Shown here one piece after another: positions 11,295 through 24,831 of a DNA stretch of 64,000 bases. Position 1 is the first letter of the stretch. Each line of letters starts with the position of its first letter. The notes beneath the pieces were generated by a model. The model saw only the letters and a program-made list of their open reading frames with translations. It searched no databases and was not told where the DNA came from. A program made the position numbers and the translations under genes. Source of the stretch: Chelonoidis abingdonii. Its lineage: Eukaryota > Chordata > Testudines > Testudinidae. The DNA lies in assembly GCF_003597395.2 (NCBI RefSeq), contig NC_133770.1, positions 87,827,013 to 87,891,012 of the forward strand. The letters run 5' to 3'.

Positions 11295-11970
11295 CAGGGG
11301 TTCTCAGGACAAATTATTTGATGGCCTCAGAGTGCAGCCACCAACTCTTGCTGGTGGCCACTCTTACACTTTTCCCTATAACACTTAATTTGTTTTAGGA
11401 AAAATGAATAAATAGCCACATAAATATGTCCAAAGCATTATAATTTATTTATTGCTAGCTAGTAAGCCTGCTGTGAAAAGTGATATTAACAAACATACAA
11501 GTATCACTATTCACAGCAGACTTACTCAACTCTGGCAAGTCTGGGGACAAATTAAACCCTGGAATGGGGTGGGGGTCAGGGGAGGCAGCGGTGGGATAGA
11601 GGCCGAAGCTTTGTGGCACAGATTGGGACCTGCCACCATGCATCTGGAGCCCAGGAGTAGAGCTCAAAGTCCCACAGCCTGAGCCTGCTGCCCCATCACC
11701 TCAGGATTGAAGCCTAAAGTCTGAGTGAGCCCCATCACCCCTGGGAAGGTGGGGAAAATTACCAGCTGCCTGCTCCTCCAGCATTGTGCCCCAGGTGTCT
11801 CCAGAGGGGGGCAGGGCCCAACCCCTGCTGGGAGCCCCAGTAATCAACACCAAGACAGTACATCCAGGAGTATGAGGGAGGGAGAAGGGCTGCTGCTTTG
11901 CCTCCTCCCCCCGCAATCGTAGCCCAGGAGACTGTGGCCACAAGAAAAGCCCCTGGTGGCTTGAGAAATA
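11295..11970. mobile_element. hAT-like element remnant, left end only
   Basis: It starts CAGGGGTTCTCAGGAC, a hAT-like terminus that resembles the 57405 element. It then carries CTCAGAGTGCAGCCACC and a GC-rich stretch with repeated AAGCCTGAG-like and GAGCCC words. Inside, an inverted pair with the GCCTGCTGTGAA motif at about 11460-11525 may be a further insertion. The right terminus was not found, so the extent is uncertain. Open frames on both strands are not supported as genes. Confidence 0.45.
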
Positions 11971-12091
11971 TTACATAGGGAACAGTACCTAGAGATGACT
12001 CATTACAGTATATTATATACACCCACACAAGATAGTATACATAGTATATATAATGAATTTTATTTATTTTATTTTATATTTATTATATACA

Positions 12092-12117
12092 TACACACAC
12101 ACACACACACACACACA
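12092..12117. repeat. (CA)n microsatellite
   Basis: About 13 uninterrupted CA units follow a TATTTTATT-rich tract. The Thr/His open frames over it are artefacts. Confidence 0.95.
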
Positions 12118-12773
12118 ATCCATTACTGTATATACAAAGAGAAAACCTGGGAATCCCTCCCCCACCCCCGATTTTTTGACATCACATAAAACTCAAATCT
12201 CTAAAAATAAGCCTCCCAATGAAATAAACCCCCCAAACAAAAGCCCTGTCTAGACGTAACACATTTTAGAGGCACATTATGAATCTTCAAAAGAACAATA
12301 ATATTCGGTCATTCTTTAGCTTTATGCCGTTCTCCTGCATGTTCACATTTGTGGTTACCAACTCCAAGTAAATCTTGCTGGGCCATTCTGTGCTTATCAT
12401 TGTTGAAGACAAGCTTGTGAAAAAGGCATTTTGTAGTAAAGTTTGTAGTAGAGAGTTCCACAGCCAAGGGCCTTCCACCAAGAATGCCCAGCCTCTGAAC
12501 CCCAAAAGTTTTGTCCTGCATCCTTATTAGAAACTAGTTGAAGTAAAAGAGGGCTCTCTCTCTCTTTGGTCTCCACTCCAAGGGGGGGGGGGGTCAAAAG
12601 GCACAGGCCTGACTTCAGAAAGCATCAATGCCATTGGCATCAAAAGTCATCAGTGCCACGGACTTTGATGGGAGCAGTCAGGACCCATTAAGCGCTATTG
12701 AAAATCCTGCGCAGTATGTGAAAACGGATTTCTGTTTGTAATAATTAGGAGACTCTTGCCCATTCCCTTATGG

Positions 12774-13072
12774 CAGCAATTCTCAGACTGGGGTCCTGGG
12801 ACCTCAGGGGGTCATTAGAAACTGCACAGGGGGTCATCAAAATGTCAACCATCACACCAAGGATAGATGGATTCTGCAGTAAGAAGCAGGCACACCTCTC
12901 TCACTGACATATGTAAGTACTCTTATGCTCTTTTTCTTAAAGCGTTATTAACAGTTCATGTTTATATGAAATACACATATACCCCTGTCAATCAGTTTCT
13001 CGACTGGGGGTCTGTGCTTAACATTGCATTTGAAAAGGACTCCATAAACAAAAACAAGTTTGAGAAACTCTG
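12774..13072. mobile_element. hAT-type non-autonomous element (299 bp)
   Basis: The left end CAGCAATTCTCAGACT and right end AGTTTGAGAAACTCTG are inverted with few mismatches. The flanks CCTTATGG and CTTTATGC agree at 6 of 8 positions. CAGGGGGTCATTAG and CAGGGGGTCATCAA form a short tandem copy inside the left end. The ends are related to those of the 57405-57609 element. Confidence 0.7.
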
Positions 13073-14933
13073 CTTTATGCAGCTGGTAAGAAGCCTGAAT
13101 TGAGTGAATGCTCTACTGGATCTCTCTTATAATTTCTGATGACAGGAAGATTTTGCTCTAGGCTGTCTGGAACTGCTTCCCCAATTAAAACTAAAGATCA
13201 ATTACGTTTCAGAGAACTCTTGGCTTTGTCATCCAGAAGGTCTAGTCAGCAAAACACTTTCAGGGCTTCCTGGATAGTGCTGCAGGCTGCTGTAGTGTTT
13301 AACAAAAACAAAACATAGACAGAGATCAATCTATAATATACCTCTACTACGTCTTCACTTCTCAATGGTACTGGCTCTGCTGCCATCAGTTCTATCAAAA
13401 ACAGAACAACTCACAACCACCATGAAGGAAGCGGTTCACTGGGGAGGTGTAAATGTATAGAATAGAAGGGTCTTCCCTTCCTAGCCTAACCACAGGGACA
13501 GTGAGGGATACAAAAGCCTTTTACCAGATGCAGGTACACATCTTGCACATTTAGCCAGCACTGACTGCCAGAATCTCCAACTGACTGACTCAAACGTGAA
13601 TCCTATTCCTTGCAAAACTATATTAGCCATACGAAATCTAAATATCATCTCTCTGAAATCAGATAATTTTTGGACTGTGAACTAGCTTCACGGATTGTGA
13701 AGCTGGAGTTCCTGGGAGGCTCAAGTCAACCCCACTTTAAAGGGAGAATAACCTGTTTGTTACCAGATTTCCTGTGATTATCTTATTCCTAAAGCCATCA
13801 TCCCACAGATTCCTCACCCGCATAGGCACACTAAGTCTGATTGTGCTGATTAGAGAAAGTTATTTATACTACTATCAACAAGAGTCTGGGAAAAGGGAAT
13901 GAAGGTCCAGATGGTGACAAAAAAAAATTCAGGGAGTCTATTGCTGCTGTGTATCCAGACTCAAAAGTAGAATCCACTAGGCCTGGACCAATGGATATAA
14001 AAGTACAGAAGATGTCTGTGGTGTGAGGTGGGGGGTAGCGGGGGTGTTCACATGCCCACAGCCATGTTCATTCACAGACAGTGGTCTCACTTTATGCACT
14101 TAATAAAGGACTGTTGTCAAGAATTGGAATGAGTAGAATAGGAAAGGGGAAAATGCGATAAATCCACTGTTGCTGAAACAGATTTTTTTAAATAAAATAT
14201 ATTTGAACAATGACCTATTCTGAAACATGGATCTTACTTTCTGCCCTTCTGAATGAATGCAATAACTAATGACCATCAAAATGCATAAACAATAGATAAT
14301 GTATAAGATGCATCTAGATTTTTAAGTGACTTTTCACAAGAACTAGTGCTTTCTCACCTGTGGGAATATACTGAGAAAGACTCTGATCTCCTAACTGCAG
14401 TGAAGTTACACACGTGTAACAGAAGAATTTGTCCCGTTTTCTGTAAGGAGTCCAGGAACTTAAAAAAATCAAATAACTTCTCTTAACGTATCAGGAGATG
14501 CAATTCCTGCTGCCAGTCAAATTAGATTGATTCAAGACTGTTCTCTTTAGCTTAAAATAAATTAAAAAAAAAAAAAAAAGGAATGCACTATAGGTGGCTA
14601 TAGGATTACATCTACTTGAGTGACAGGACGGATGCAATCAGCAGCAAGAAAACTTTTAATCAACTTCTGATTAAATTTCACCATATTTCTAGAATGCCTG
14701 TTAAAATCATACATAACTATTTTATTTTTGTACACAGAACAATGAGTTTGGTTTCTTAAACTTGTAATCTGCTGTAGTTTTAGGACTAAAAAGATATAAA
14801 ATGACTAACCAATGAATAGTTTTCTATCTAGATGCTCCCCCACAATCAAATGGTTTCCTCATTTAGAGCAGCCCATTCAAAATGAAGTGCTCAGGTGCCA
14901 ATGCACAGCAGGACAGAAAGAGACTGATGTCAC

Positions 14934-15970
14934 TGTTAAGGGCAACTGCACCTGTATTTGCTCTCCTTGGTCCAGTAAAGGAACCTACTCTCAGGCTCCC
15001 AAGTCATCATCTCTCTCAGGTGCAGAGCCACATCTCTCCCTCTCCTGACCAGGACATTTCCAGGCTGCACAGTTCCCAGCCTACATTGAGTTCCCCAGTA
15101 ACTCAGTCTGACTCAGCAGGCTTGCACTGATTTCTCCTTTAAGGCTATAAACAGCATAATTGCCCACAGTTATAAATTACCACCCAGCTCTTTCTAAGCA
15201 AGTATATTTATTTTTAAGATAAAAGCATTACAGGAAAATGAAATAAAAGAAAGAAACTACATGCATGCTAATAACTTTACCAGAGATTACCTCCACCCCA
15301 TTGCAACAAGGGCTGTGGTTGATGTCAGTCCTTCCAATCCTTCCCTAAGGACTGGGGCTCTCTTCTTGGACAGAAAGTCCTGTCCATTTGCTGGATCAGA
15401 ACAAAGGCCTCAAGTCAGTTTAAACTCAGCTACTTACCCAAAAGTCCTTTCTTTGTCTGCCGGTCTCTAGTGAATCCAGGCTGAACCAGAATATGTGAGC
15501 TTCTCAGTGATGCTTCTCGCGAGATGCTATAACCTGAATGAATCTGCCTAATCACCTCTCATTGTTCTTAGTTCCTGAAGGGCTGTGGTCCCTCTACCCC
15601 CAGGGAACTATGTACAATTCCTCAGCCCACAGTGATACATAAACTAGTAAGATCTCCTAAAGATATCACAGGAAATTGCCATATCTATCGCATGGCATCA
15701 TATTAAGCTTTCCCTATTCTTATGCAATGGCTCAGAGAGATTACAGGGTCTCTCTTTTCCTCTGTAATGCCATCTATACAGTCCCAAACAGCAGAACTTG
15801 TCTGGGTTCTTTCTCTGGAATAATACAGGCTACCTTGTGAAGGCTTCAATATCTAAATGGTTCCTGATTCAAGGAGTCTTTAATCATCTTCTCAGATACA
15901 ATTATGGTGATTTGTGATAATCTCTCTGGTTCCAGGGACACTGTAAAGGCAGAAGGTAGCAAATGCTTAC
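14934..15970 (-). mobile_element. possible LTR, ends unresolved
   Basis: The segment starts TGTTAAGGGCAACTGC and has an unbroken, non-coding character. It includes AAGATAAAAGCATTACAGG, which could be the reverse of a polyadenylation region. I believe this text recurs in turtle genomes, but no matching end or target duplication was found here. Type and strand are inference. Confidence 0.3.
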
Positions 15971-17041
15971 TTTTCCTGATTTTCATCCAGTTTCATCATC
16001 AGAGGGCTTGAATGCATACAGAGGTCCTATGAGATGGACCCCTTGCCCTTAATGTATGATGAAAGCCAAATAAGAATGCCTCATATATTTATTTGGATTC
16101 GTATAAGCCTGTGGTAGGGAATATATGCTACTGGCAACTATTCAGTATGCTCTGGTCTCCCAGTTGCTTTCTTTTTTTTTTTTTTTTTTTTAAAAAAAAG
16201 GATAACAATCTTACTAGTTATTAGGCAGTCTCCAGCCTTCCCTGTCTAGAAGATCTAGAAGAACATATTGAGAGACCCAACTCCCTTAGCAATTGCTATT
16301 CTCCAACTTTTATCACAGACTTCTGACTGAACTAAGCAAAAAACACTGAGCTTGATTATCCATAGGTTTATATCAAATCTATACTAGTGTAACTCCAGTG
16401 AATCACACCAGCACAAACCCAGTGGACCTCCACAAAGGCCCAGCCCCACTGTATTTGAGATCTTCACTAATATACAGCTCCACCCAGAGATTAATTGTTC
16501 ATGGAGTTTTATCAAGAAGAGATGGAGAGAATTTTCCATATTTTTTTATCATGGAGCCTGAACACTGGTCACTAGATCAGATTAAAATAATTTTCTGCAT
16601 TCTAGTTTTTAATTAGTATCACAGCAAAAATACATTTGAGTCATGCTGCTTCTACACACTAACAACCAGAAGAGTCCAGGGATTAAAGTAATAAAGAGAG
16701 ACACATTTTAATATCTTATTGATTTAGTGTAATTCATTTCAACCATGAAAGGACAGGCTGCTACATGATTTATTAAAGTCATTTTATCACATAACAACCC
16801 AGTCTATTGTTCAGTTCAGAGAAACATTTAGGGACCTATTCTAATCTCAGATGCAGAGACAAGTGTACAGTAACTGCAAATAAGACATAGACTAACTTGT
16901 TTTACAAGATATGTGAAGAGCTTGTCCCACAGGTTTCTTTAAGTCAAAGCAAACCTTGGCCCCATTTCAGGAAAGGATCCCTGATCAGTCTCCGGGTCTT
17001 AAATGCATGCTTAAAAAGTTTTGCTTCATTGGTATCCTGAC

Positions 17042-17603
17042 CAGAGGTGAAAGTAAGCCGGTACGGTACGGCGTACTGGCAAGAGCCAGTACGCTGTGCC
17101 GGACTGGACCAGCATCCCCGGCGGTGACTTAAAGGACCCAGGGCTCCGCCACTGCGGGGAGCCCCAGGCCTTTAAATCACTACCGGAGCCCTGCCGCCAC
17201 TGCCCTGGGGTAGTGGTGGCAGGGCTCCAGTGGTGATTTAAAGGGTCAGGGGCACCCCTCAGCAGCAGAGCCCCAGGCCTTTTAAAACACCACCAGAGCC
17301 CTGCCACCCCAGGGTGGCAGCGGCAGGGCTCCTGCCATGATTTAAAGGGCCTGGAGCTCCACTGCGGCCACAGCCCCGGGACCTTTAATTCGCACCTGAG
17401 CCCCAGCACTCCCAGCTCCCTCTGCAGCTGGGAGCTCCGGGATGATTTAAAAGGATCTGCGGCTCTCAGCCACAGCCCCAGGGCCTTTAAATGTTGAAAG
17501 ACCCCACCTCTTCCAGGTGAGGCCACACCTCTTCCGGTTGAGGCCATGCATCCACTCAGGACTTCGGCGTACTGGTAGGTCCTTTAAGTTACTTTCACCC
17601 CTG
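17042..17603. mobile_element. hAT-type element with GC-rich repeat interior (562 bp), copy 1
   Basis: CAGAGGTGAAAGTAA at the left is inverted as TTACTTTCACCCCTG at the right. ATCCTGAC at 17034-17041 recurs at 17604-17611, an exact 8-bp hAT duplication. The inside alternates GC-rich blocks (GCAGGGCTCC and its complement) with TTTAAA-centred words about every 60-70 bp, so it can fold on itself repeatedly. The subterminal GGCGTACTGG occurs at both ends. A 173-residue minus-strand frame covers it but is Pro/Gly/Trp/Ser-rich repeat translation, not a gene. Copy 2 is at 44106-45011 in opposite orientation. Confidence 0.9.
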
Positions 17604-17611
17604 ATCCTGAC

Positions 17612-20600
17612 TATGGACTAATTTAAGCATGCACTTAAGTCCCTGTATCAAGACTTTCGTGAGCACATATTGAGCCAAAGTTTCTCAAGTGGCAATGTAG
17701 TGGCAACCATAAAAGAGAAATTAGTGTTTGCAGTTACCTGTTATATGCACGCAATAGGTACATGCACAAATTTTGCGAGCACAATTTAGGGAGTCAGTTT
17801 GCAAATCCTCTAACTTTATCCTAGATCCACTTCATTCTGGCTTCTACCCTTTCCAATCTATTGAAAGTGCTGTTGCCAGATTCCCTTCTTTGCCATATCT
17901 CATCACCCCTATCCCATCCTCCTCAACCTTTCTGCAGCTACCCTTTTCCTTCATCTTGTCTTTTTGTGGCTTTCATAATACTGTCCTCTCATGATTTTCC
18001 TACTACCTGACTACTCCTTCAGCAGGTCTGTGGACAGTTCCTCCTACTCCACTCACTGATATCAGTTAGCAACATTTCTACCCCAAAATAATGCAAGGTA
18101 TTTATAGAATAATAGGAAGGGGGTATTTGTGTGATAGTTCACTCTTAATGAGGGAACTAAATTATTGCTGAAGGAGTGGGGCAGGCAATTTATTACGCTG
18201 AAAGTTAAGCAATAATCTGTAAAAATGGATTGGATGAAAGCTGTAATTTAATTGGCTGCTTACTCTTTCAGCTTAGGTAATCATCATAGTGGGGCTAGGC
18301 AGCCCCCTTACCAAGCAAGAGTTTATTCTAATCTTAGCTACACAGACAAATGCACAGTAACTGCAAATTGTATACTATACCACTAGACCAGTTCATTTCA
18401 AAACCATTACTCATTCTGGTTTCCTGTCTCTGAAACTGCTCCTAAGAAGCAGAAAGTCTTAAAATTAACCTGTGAAGCTGTACATGTCTGGCTGTTCTCA
18501 ACCCAGCCTTTCCCCATGTAGACTTGTACTCTCCTGAGTAATTTAGGGGCTGTTAAAGACTAGTCCTTTGCAACTTATGTACATGCTCTATTGCTTTGCC
18601 AAGGACAAGGAGTTGTTTCCAGAGTTAAGAATTGTCTACCCCTTGGATACCTTAGGCTGCTCTCAGCCTGCACCTCCCCCATTAAGAAATCCTCTTTTAT
18701 TCCCTATGACTTTCTCTGCTGCCAACACAGCACTTTAAACTAGGAGGGGTAAAATATGAACACTAAAGACATGACTTTTCTCTGCCTTGCACTTTGTGGA
18801 ATCACTTACTTCTGTGCAAAGCAAGTCGCAGTCAGATTTGGTGATAACTAGCAAGGTGCAAAAATTAACTATTTGTTAATGATAAAACATTATTTCCTTC
18901 CACTATTTATTACTCTAGTTCTTGGTTTCAGAAAGATTTAGGAATACGTTTTTTAAAAAAATATAAACAGACAACAGTGGTGAGCTCAGCACTGGCCTCA
19001 ACAGAACAAGCCAGCTGATCTCTCCTGCAGCCCTTCTCTACTTCCCCATCTTCTGGTGCTGCATCTTAGTGCTGCTGTTGGCCCTGCCCCTGCTGACGAT
19101 TGAAACCAACCTCACCAAGGTCTGAGGGTCCCCAAAGTAGCTAAAACTAGATATAATTTTAAAAAAATACAGATAAAAAAACTGCCACTTACTCACCCTG
19201 ATTTACTCTCTTAATTAAAACAAGTGACATCAGTGAGTTGTGCTTCACATCAATATCACTTTAATGTAATTTTATTTATTTATTTCCCTTGGAATATTTC
19301 TGGGGGATGTTGTTTTGTTTAATGTCTTCTATACAAGGAAGGCAACAGCTAAACATAATGGCTTCCTTTTTTGCACATTATCAGCTATTATACAAATACA
19401 TCATTATAAATGTTGCCTGTAGAAAAAGCCTCCTTTAATTGCCAAGGTAGCTTTGAAATCAGCAAACTTCAAAAGGCTGAATAGTAACCCTCATTTTCCA
19501 AGAAAGAGTCAAAGATGAGCACATTTAGGATATGGTGTCATATCACTCCAGGCAGACCCACAAATGGATCAAGACAACCAAGCAGAGTTCTAACAACATT
19601 TATCATGTTGCTATAGAAACTGAGAAAGTATGATAATTCCTTTCTAGCGCCAAAAACAAAATTTTAAAATACAACACTGTGCTACCAACACTGAGAGCCT
19701 TGACACGTATCATTTCAAATTTAGTATTTCCTTACAGCAATAGCACATCAAATATCTTCTTATTGCACATTGTGAGCATTCTACTACATTTGATTATTAA
19801 TTTCATGTGGCATTTGTTTGCATGCTTTATTTAAATTTGTGGAAGTAATACAAACAGTAATAAGCAAAAAACATGAACAGAGATAACATTACTTACAAGT
19901 TAGATTTTGACCCTGCCTACATGCCAACTGTAAGTCAGAAGATCTAGATGGTCCACTAAACTAGTTAAAAGCATGTCCCTCCAAAAAATCCAAAGCCTTC
20001 GCCTGTCTAGGGGTGAAATCTTGCTATAGAAACACAGTTAGGTTTAGTCTAGAACACAATTTTAAAGGCATTGTAACTTAGTAGCACCCCCCATTCTGCA
20101 TCAAATATTATAGAGACAAAGCCTCAGCTGACGAAAATCGAAAGTATAATCGTAAGATTTGTAAAAAGATATGACCTCACCGACCTTGTCTCTCTTTGAA
20201 GGTTTGTAAACTTTCTAATGAATCAAAATAAAAGGCTTTTCTTACTTGTACTAAATAGGTTTCTAGTAAAGAGGTTTGGATAAATTAAAAGTGAATAAGG
20301 TTTTTAGCCAGAATGTTTATGGCTGGTACCCTCGATTATTTATTGTTTTTGAGAAGGTAAAATATTTTCTTACTAAAGGGCACTCTATATTTAAAATACC
20401 TGCAATAACTCCTGTCACCATGCCCAAATTCTGCAGACTTGAATACTACAAAGCCTTACTCAAAGGTGTATTCCTTACTCATATAAGTAGTCCCATTTGG
20501 AGAACTATGCATGTGAATGAGGATTAGTCCTATGAATCGAGTGAGCGAGATCAGTCTCTCCATACAGAAGCTATCTAAGATTAAATATTGATTTTACATT

Positions 20601-20808
20601 ACATCTGATCATTATCTCTACATATGCTCACACCTCTAAGCTAAACAATGATTGTTAATTTACATAACAGACAGCAGTGAGCAATATTAAGTGTCTAATA
20701 TCTTAGGTACATATATGACTCCCGTTACTAGAATAGCAAGGGTCTGTTTTTCAATGACAGTTAGGCACCTAAAGATGCAGAGGGGCACCTGGTGGGATTT
20801 TGAAATGT
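17612..20808. other. intron with no recognised gene
   Basis: AT-rich, apparently unique sequence. No coding signature, RNA gene or clear repeat ends were seen. A short GC-rich patch at 18980-19130 has no recognised family. Confidence 0.5.
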
Positions 20809-20816
20809 GTCTAAAC

Positions 20817-21139
20817 CGGGGTAGGCAACCTATGGCACGGGTGCTGAAGGCAGCACATAAGCTGGTTTTCAGTGGCACTCACACTGCCTGGGTCCTGGCC
20901 ACCAGTCCGGGGGGGGGGGTGGGAGGGCTCTGCTTTTTAATTTAATTTTAAATGAAGCTTCTTAAACATTTTAAAAGCCTTATTTACTTTACATACAACA
21001 GTAGTTTAGTTATATATTATAGACTTATAGAAAGAGACCTTCTAAAAATGTTAAAATGTATTACTGGCACGTGGAACCTTAAATCAAAGTGAATAAATGA
21101 AGACTCAGCACACTACTTCTGAAAGGTTGCCGATCCCTG
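20817..21139. mobile_element. hAT-type non-autonomous element (323 bp)
   Basis: The left end CGGGGTAGGCAACCTATGGC and right end AGGTTGCCGATCCCTG are inverted. GTCTAAAC at 20809-20816 and again at 21140-21147 is an exact 8-bp target duplication. The interior is AT-rich with no coding sequence. The element resembles the 'cagggg...ggcaacc' hAT families of reptiles. Confidence 0.9.
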
Positions 21140-21150
21140 GTCTAAACTGT

Positions 21151-21275
21151 AGGGTTAGCAACTGGGGTTGGACATATTCCTGTACATTTCATCACATGAC
21201 AATCTTTAATTAAAGATTAATCTTTAATTCCTGAAGACTCCAGTACAATCCTGGAGGGCTGGCAACACAGTTAAA
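21151..21275. mobile_element. MITE with TAGGGTTAGCAAC end, tentative
   Basis: TAGGGTTAGCAACTGGGGTT at the left and GGGCTGGCAACACA at the right are roughly inverted. The middle has TCTTTAATTAAAGATTAATC, a local palindrome. It sits four bases after the target duplication of the preceding hAT. The target duplication is not clear. Confidence 0.45.
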
Positions 21276-21474
21276 CACCTAACTCTAATTAACCTGCTTT
21301 GCAGTTTTTGAAAATCCTTCTAGACACACATCTGAATCTATAAGTACCTAAATACCTTTGGAAATCTGACCCTAACACACACATTTATCCTCATGATACC
21401 CCATTACAGATGGTAACACCCCATTACTCCTTTAGCCTGCAGCCCAAGCCCAAATGCCTATACCACTATTAAAC

Positions 21475-21625
21475 AGCCCTTTAGTCTAGGCCCTGCAGGC
21501 CTGAGCCAGCTGGCATGAGCCAGCCCCATGTTTTCAACTGCAGTGTAGACATACCCTGAGAGAGACAAGGTGGGTGAGGGAATAGATTTTATTGAATCAA
21601 CTTCTGTTGGTGAAAGATACATTTT
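21475..21625. mobile_element. two adjoining repeat fragments (MITE end and Penelope-type tail)
   Basis: 21475-21552 ends GCAGTGTAGACATACCC and contains GAGCCAGCTGGCATGAGCC, like the element family of 6036-6307. It is followed at 21556-21625 by GAGAGACAAGGTGGGTGAGG and AACTTCTGTTGGTG, the reverse of the Penelope-type tail seen near 5450-5510. Both are partial. Confidence 0.5.
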
Positions 21626-22829
21626 TCAAGCTGGGAACCACAACCAATGGGAGCTCTGCAAGTGGCACTTGTGGACAGAGGCAGCATGCAGAGCCACCTG
21701 CCGCACCTCCGCCTAGGAGTAGCTGGAGCCCGGGACAGGTCGCCGCTAGTGGGGAGCTGCCTGAGGTGAGTGGCTCCAGGATCTGCCACCCGTACCTCCT
21801 CCCACACCACAACCCACTGCCCCAAGCCCCCCTCCCACAATCACACTCCCTCCCAGAACTCATGCCCCAGTCCCGCAGCCCTGCCCACACCCAAACTCCC
21901 TCCCTCTTAGTTAACCAGCATTTTTCACTTACCAGCACCCCCTCACCCCGCAACATGCTGGATATAACAACTTTTACTGTATTTTTCTTTTTGTAGTTAT
22001 CTTTATTAATATAAAGCTCTTCTACACTTCTAATTTAGAAAGCACATTTACACTGGAAAGCAAAAGGAATGTCCTGAAATAATATTATTGAGGTGCCTGT
22101 CCCAATATTCAGGGCTGACGGCTCTGCAAACTAAAGTCCTCGATTTATAACTGGATTTTGCAACAGAAACACGGCAGTGTAGTCTTCTCCATATAAATGA
22201 TAGGTTATTAAACCTATAACTCAGAAACAGTTAAAATGCTTCCTCTCATATACTCGAGAAGCCGTTTTAACACTTTCATTCCCCCCATCCCTTCCCACTC
22301 CCTTGGTGAGCAACATAAAAACACAAAAGAGATCATTGGGATTTAAATCGAGAAATATGGCATCTTATATTTTTTTTTAATTTGGATGGTGTGATATAAT
22401 TTGGACTACTGAGCTCTCTCTAAGCCCTGGTCTATACTAGGCGGTTAGGTCGATTTTATAATGAATGCGTCTACACAACCAACCCAGTTCCATTGACCTA
22501 AAGGGCTCTTAAAATCGACTTCTGTACTCCTCCCCAGCAAGGAGAGTAGCGCTAAAATCAACCTTGCTGGATTGAATTTGGGGTAGTGCAGATGCAAGTC
22601 GAAGTTATTGACCTCCGGGAGCTATCCCAGAGTGCTCTAATGTGACTGCTCTGGATAACACTTTCAACTCCGATGCACTAGCCAGGTACACAGGAAAAGC
22701 CCCAGGAAATTTTGAATTTCTCCTCCTGTTTGGTCAGCGTGGCGAGCTCAGCAGCACAGATGACCATGCAGTCCCCCCAGAAATGCAAAAAAGCTCCAGC
22801 ATAGACAGAATGGGAGACACTGGACCTGA

Positions 22830-24590
22830 TTGCTGTATGGGGAGAAGAATCTGTGCAGGCAGAACTCTAATAAGAAAAGAAGAAATGCTAATATATATGC
22901 CAAAATCGCACAGGGCATGATGGAGAGAGGCTACAACAGGGACACACAGCAGTGCAGCGTGACAGGTAAGGAGCTCAGGCAAGCCTGCCAAAAGACAAAG
23001 GCGGCAAACAGTCGCTCTGGGTCAGAGCCCCATACATGCCACTTCTATGATCAGCTGCATGGCATTCTAGTGGGGGGACCCTACCACTAACCCACTTCTG
23101 TCCGTGGACACCTGCAAGAAGGGAGTCTCACGCAACACGGAGGAGGATTTTGTGGATGAGGAAAAAGAGGAGATGGAGAATGCGTAGCAGGCAAGCAGTG
23201 AATCTGTTCTCTCCGGCAGCCAGGACCTTTCCATCATCCTGGAGCCAATACCCTCCCAAGGCTGGTTCCCAGACCCTGAAGGAGGAGAAGGCACCTCTGG
23301 TGAGTGGACATTTAATGTTTGATTTGCCCTGAAGACTTAGGATGCATTTGCAGCCAGTACAGCTACTGGAAATGTCTGTTAATGTTTCTGGGGATGGAGG
23401 GACGTCTCCCTGAAGCTCTCCTGTAGGTACTCTGAAAGCCTTTGCAGAAGGTTTCTGTGGAGGGCTGCCTTATTTCATCCTCCACAGTAAGACACCTTAC
23501 CACACCAAGCCAGTAGCAAGTAGTCTGGAATCATTGCAGCACAAAGCATGGCAGCAAATGGTCTTGGATTTTGGTCGCGTTCAAGCAACATTCAGTCTAT
23601 ATCTTTCTGTGTTAGCCTCAGGAGAGGGATATCATTCATGGCCACCTGGTTGAAATAGGGGAATTTTTGTAAGGGAACAGTAAAAGGACCCCGGTCATTC
23701 TAGGCTGTTTGCGCTTGGCTAAAAGAGATTATCCCTGAGAATAGCCATGTGGCAGGGGGAAGGGAGAAGGGATCATCCCAGAGAATAGGCATGTGGCGGG
23801 ATGAAACCCGCAGCCTCTCCTTTTAAATGGCAAACCTAACTGACATTGCTTGCTATGGGAAAGGAGGGCGCTGCAATCTGAAACCATTCCCACATGTTAT
23901 GAAGGCATTAGAAGCCAACCCTGCATATCCTTGGGCTTACCATGGTTGCCTGGAAACTGAATTCTGTTGCCCAGCCATGTGTCACCATATGAGAAGGCGC
24001 TCAATATAAAAGGCAAAATGCACCTTGTACCTAAAGCACATGTGCTGTCTGCTGTGAATTGCTTGATTCACTTGAAAGAGTCTCCCTTTTGTTCTCAGAA
24101 ATGTATCTTCTTAAATTTTACTCTCCCTTTTTATCTCCCCACAGGTGCAAATGTTTCTATGCTCCCCCTATCATTTCTGTCCCTGAGGTTATTGCAGGTT
24201 AGAAGGTGAAAAAACCCGCACTCGCGATGACATGTTTTCCGAGCTCATGCAGTCCTCCTGCACTGACAGGGCACAGCTGAATGCATGAATCAAACAGTGA
24301 CAGAGTCCAGGGAAGCATTAAGTGAACCTGATGAGAAGAGGCTGGACGCGATGCTGAAGCTAATGGGAAAGTAAATGAACAAGCTCAGGTGGAGCTGCAG
24401 GAAAGCCAACAACAGCACAGACCATCATTGCATCTACTGTATCATCACCTACCCTCCTCCCCAAGTTCCATATCCTCCTCACCCAGATGCCCAAGAATGC
24501 GGGGAGGAGGCTCCAGGCACCCAGCCACTCCAGAGAATGGCCCAAGCAACAGCAGGCTGTCATTCAAACAGTTTTTTGATTTGTAGTGTG
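22830..24590 (+). pseudogene. Myb/SANT-like accessory protein of Harbinger element, broken
   Basis: In PIF/Harbinger transposons this protein binds the element's ends and brings the transposase into the nucleus. The first exon reads IAQGMMERGYNRDTQQC, then GKELRQACQKTKAANSRSG and FYDQLHGIL, the Myb/SANT-like trihelix pattern. An acidic stretch follows, ending PDPEGGEGTS at a donor GT at 23300. An acceptor CCCCACAG ends at 24144, after which the second exon reads DDMFSELMQSSCTDRAQ. The reading frame shifts near 23090 and has a TAG at 23185-23187. The N-terminal W-rich helix is badly decayed. Confidence 0.8.
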
Positions 24591-24831
24591 GCTACAATAA
24601 GCAATGTGGCCTTGTTCTTCCCTCCTCCCCCACCCTACCCAGGCTACCTTTTTTTTTTTTTTTTTTAATGAATAAAGAAAGAATCCATGGTTTCAAAACA
24701 ATAGTGACTTTATTTCCTTTTCCAGCTGTGATCAGGGAGGGGGTTGGCTTACAGGGAATTAAAAATATACAAAGGGGGTGGGTTTGCATCCAGGAGAAAC
24801 ATACACAACTCTCACAAGGTAGCCTGGCCAG

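Noticed and set aside
11995..12253. Thr/His-rich small frames
   Set aside because: They translate a (CA)n microsatellite.
17026..17547. 173-residue minus-strand open frame
   Set aside because: It lies entirely over the GC-rich repeat interior of a hAT element, is low-complexity Pro/Gly/Trp/Ser, and has no domain.
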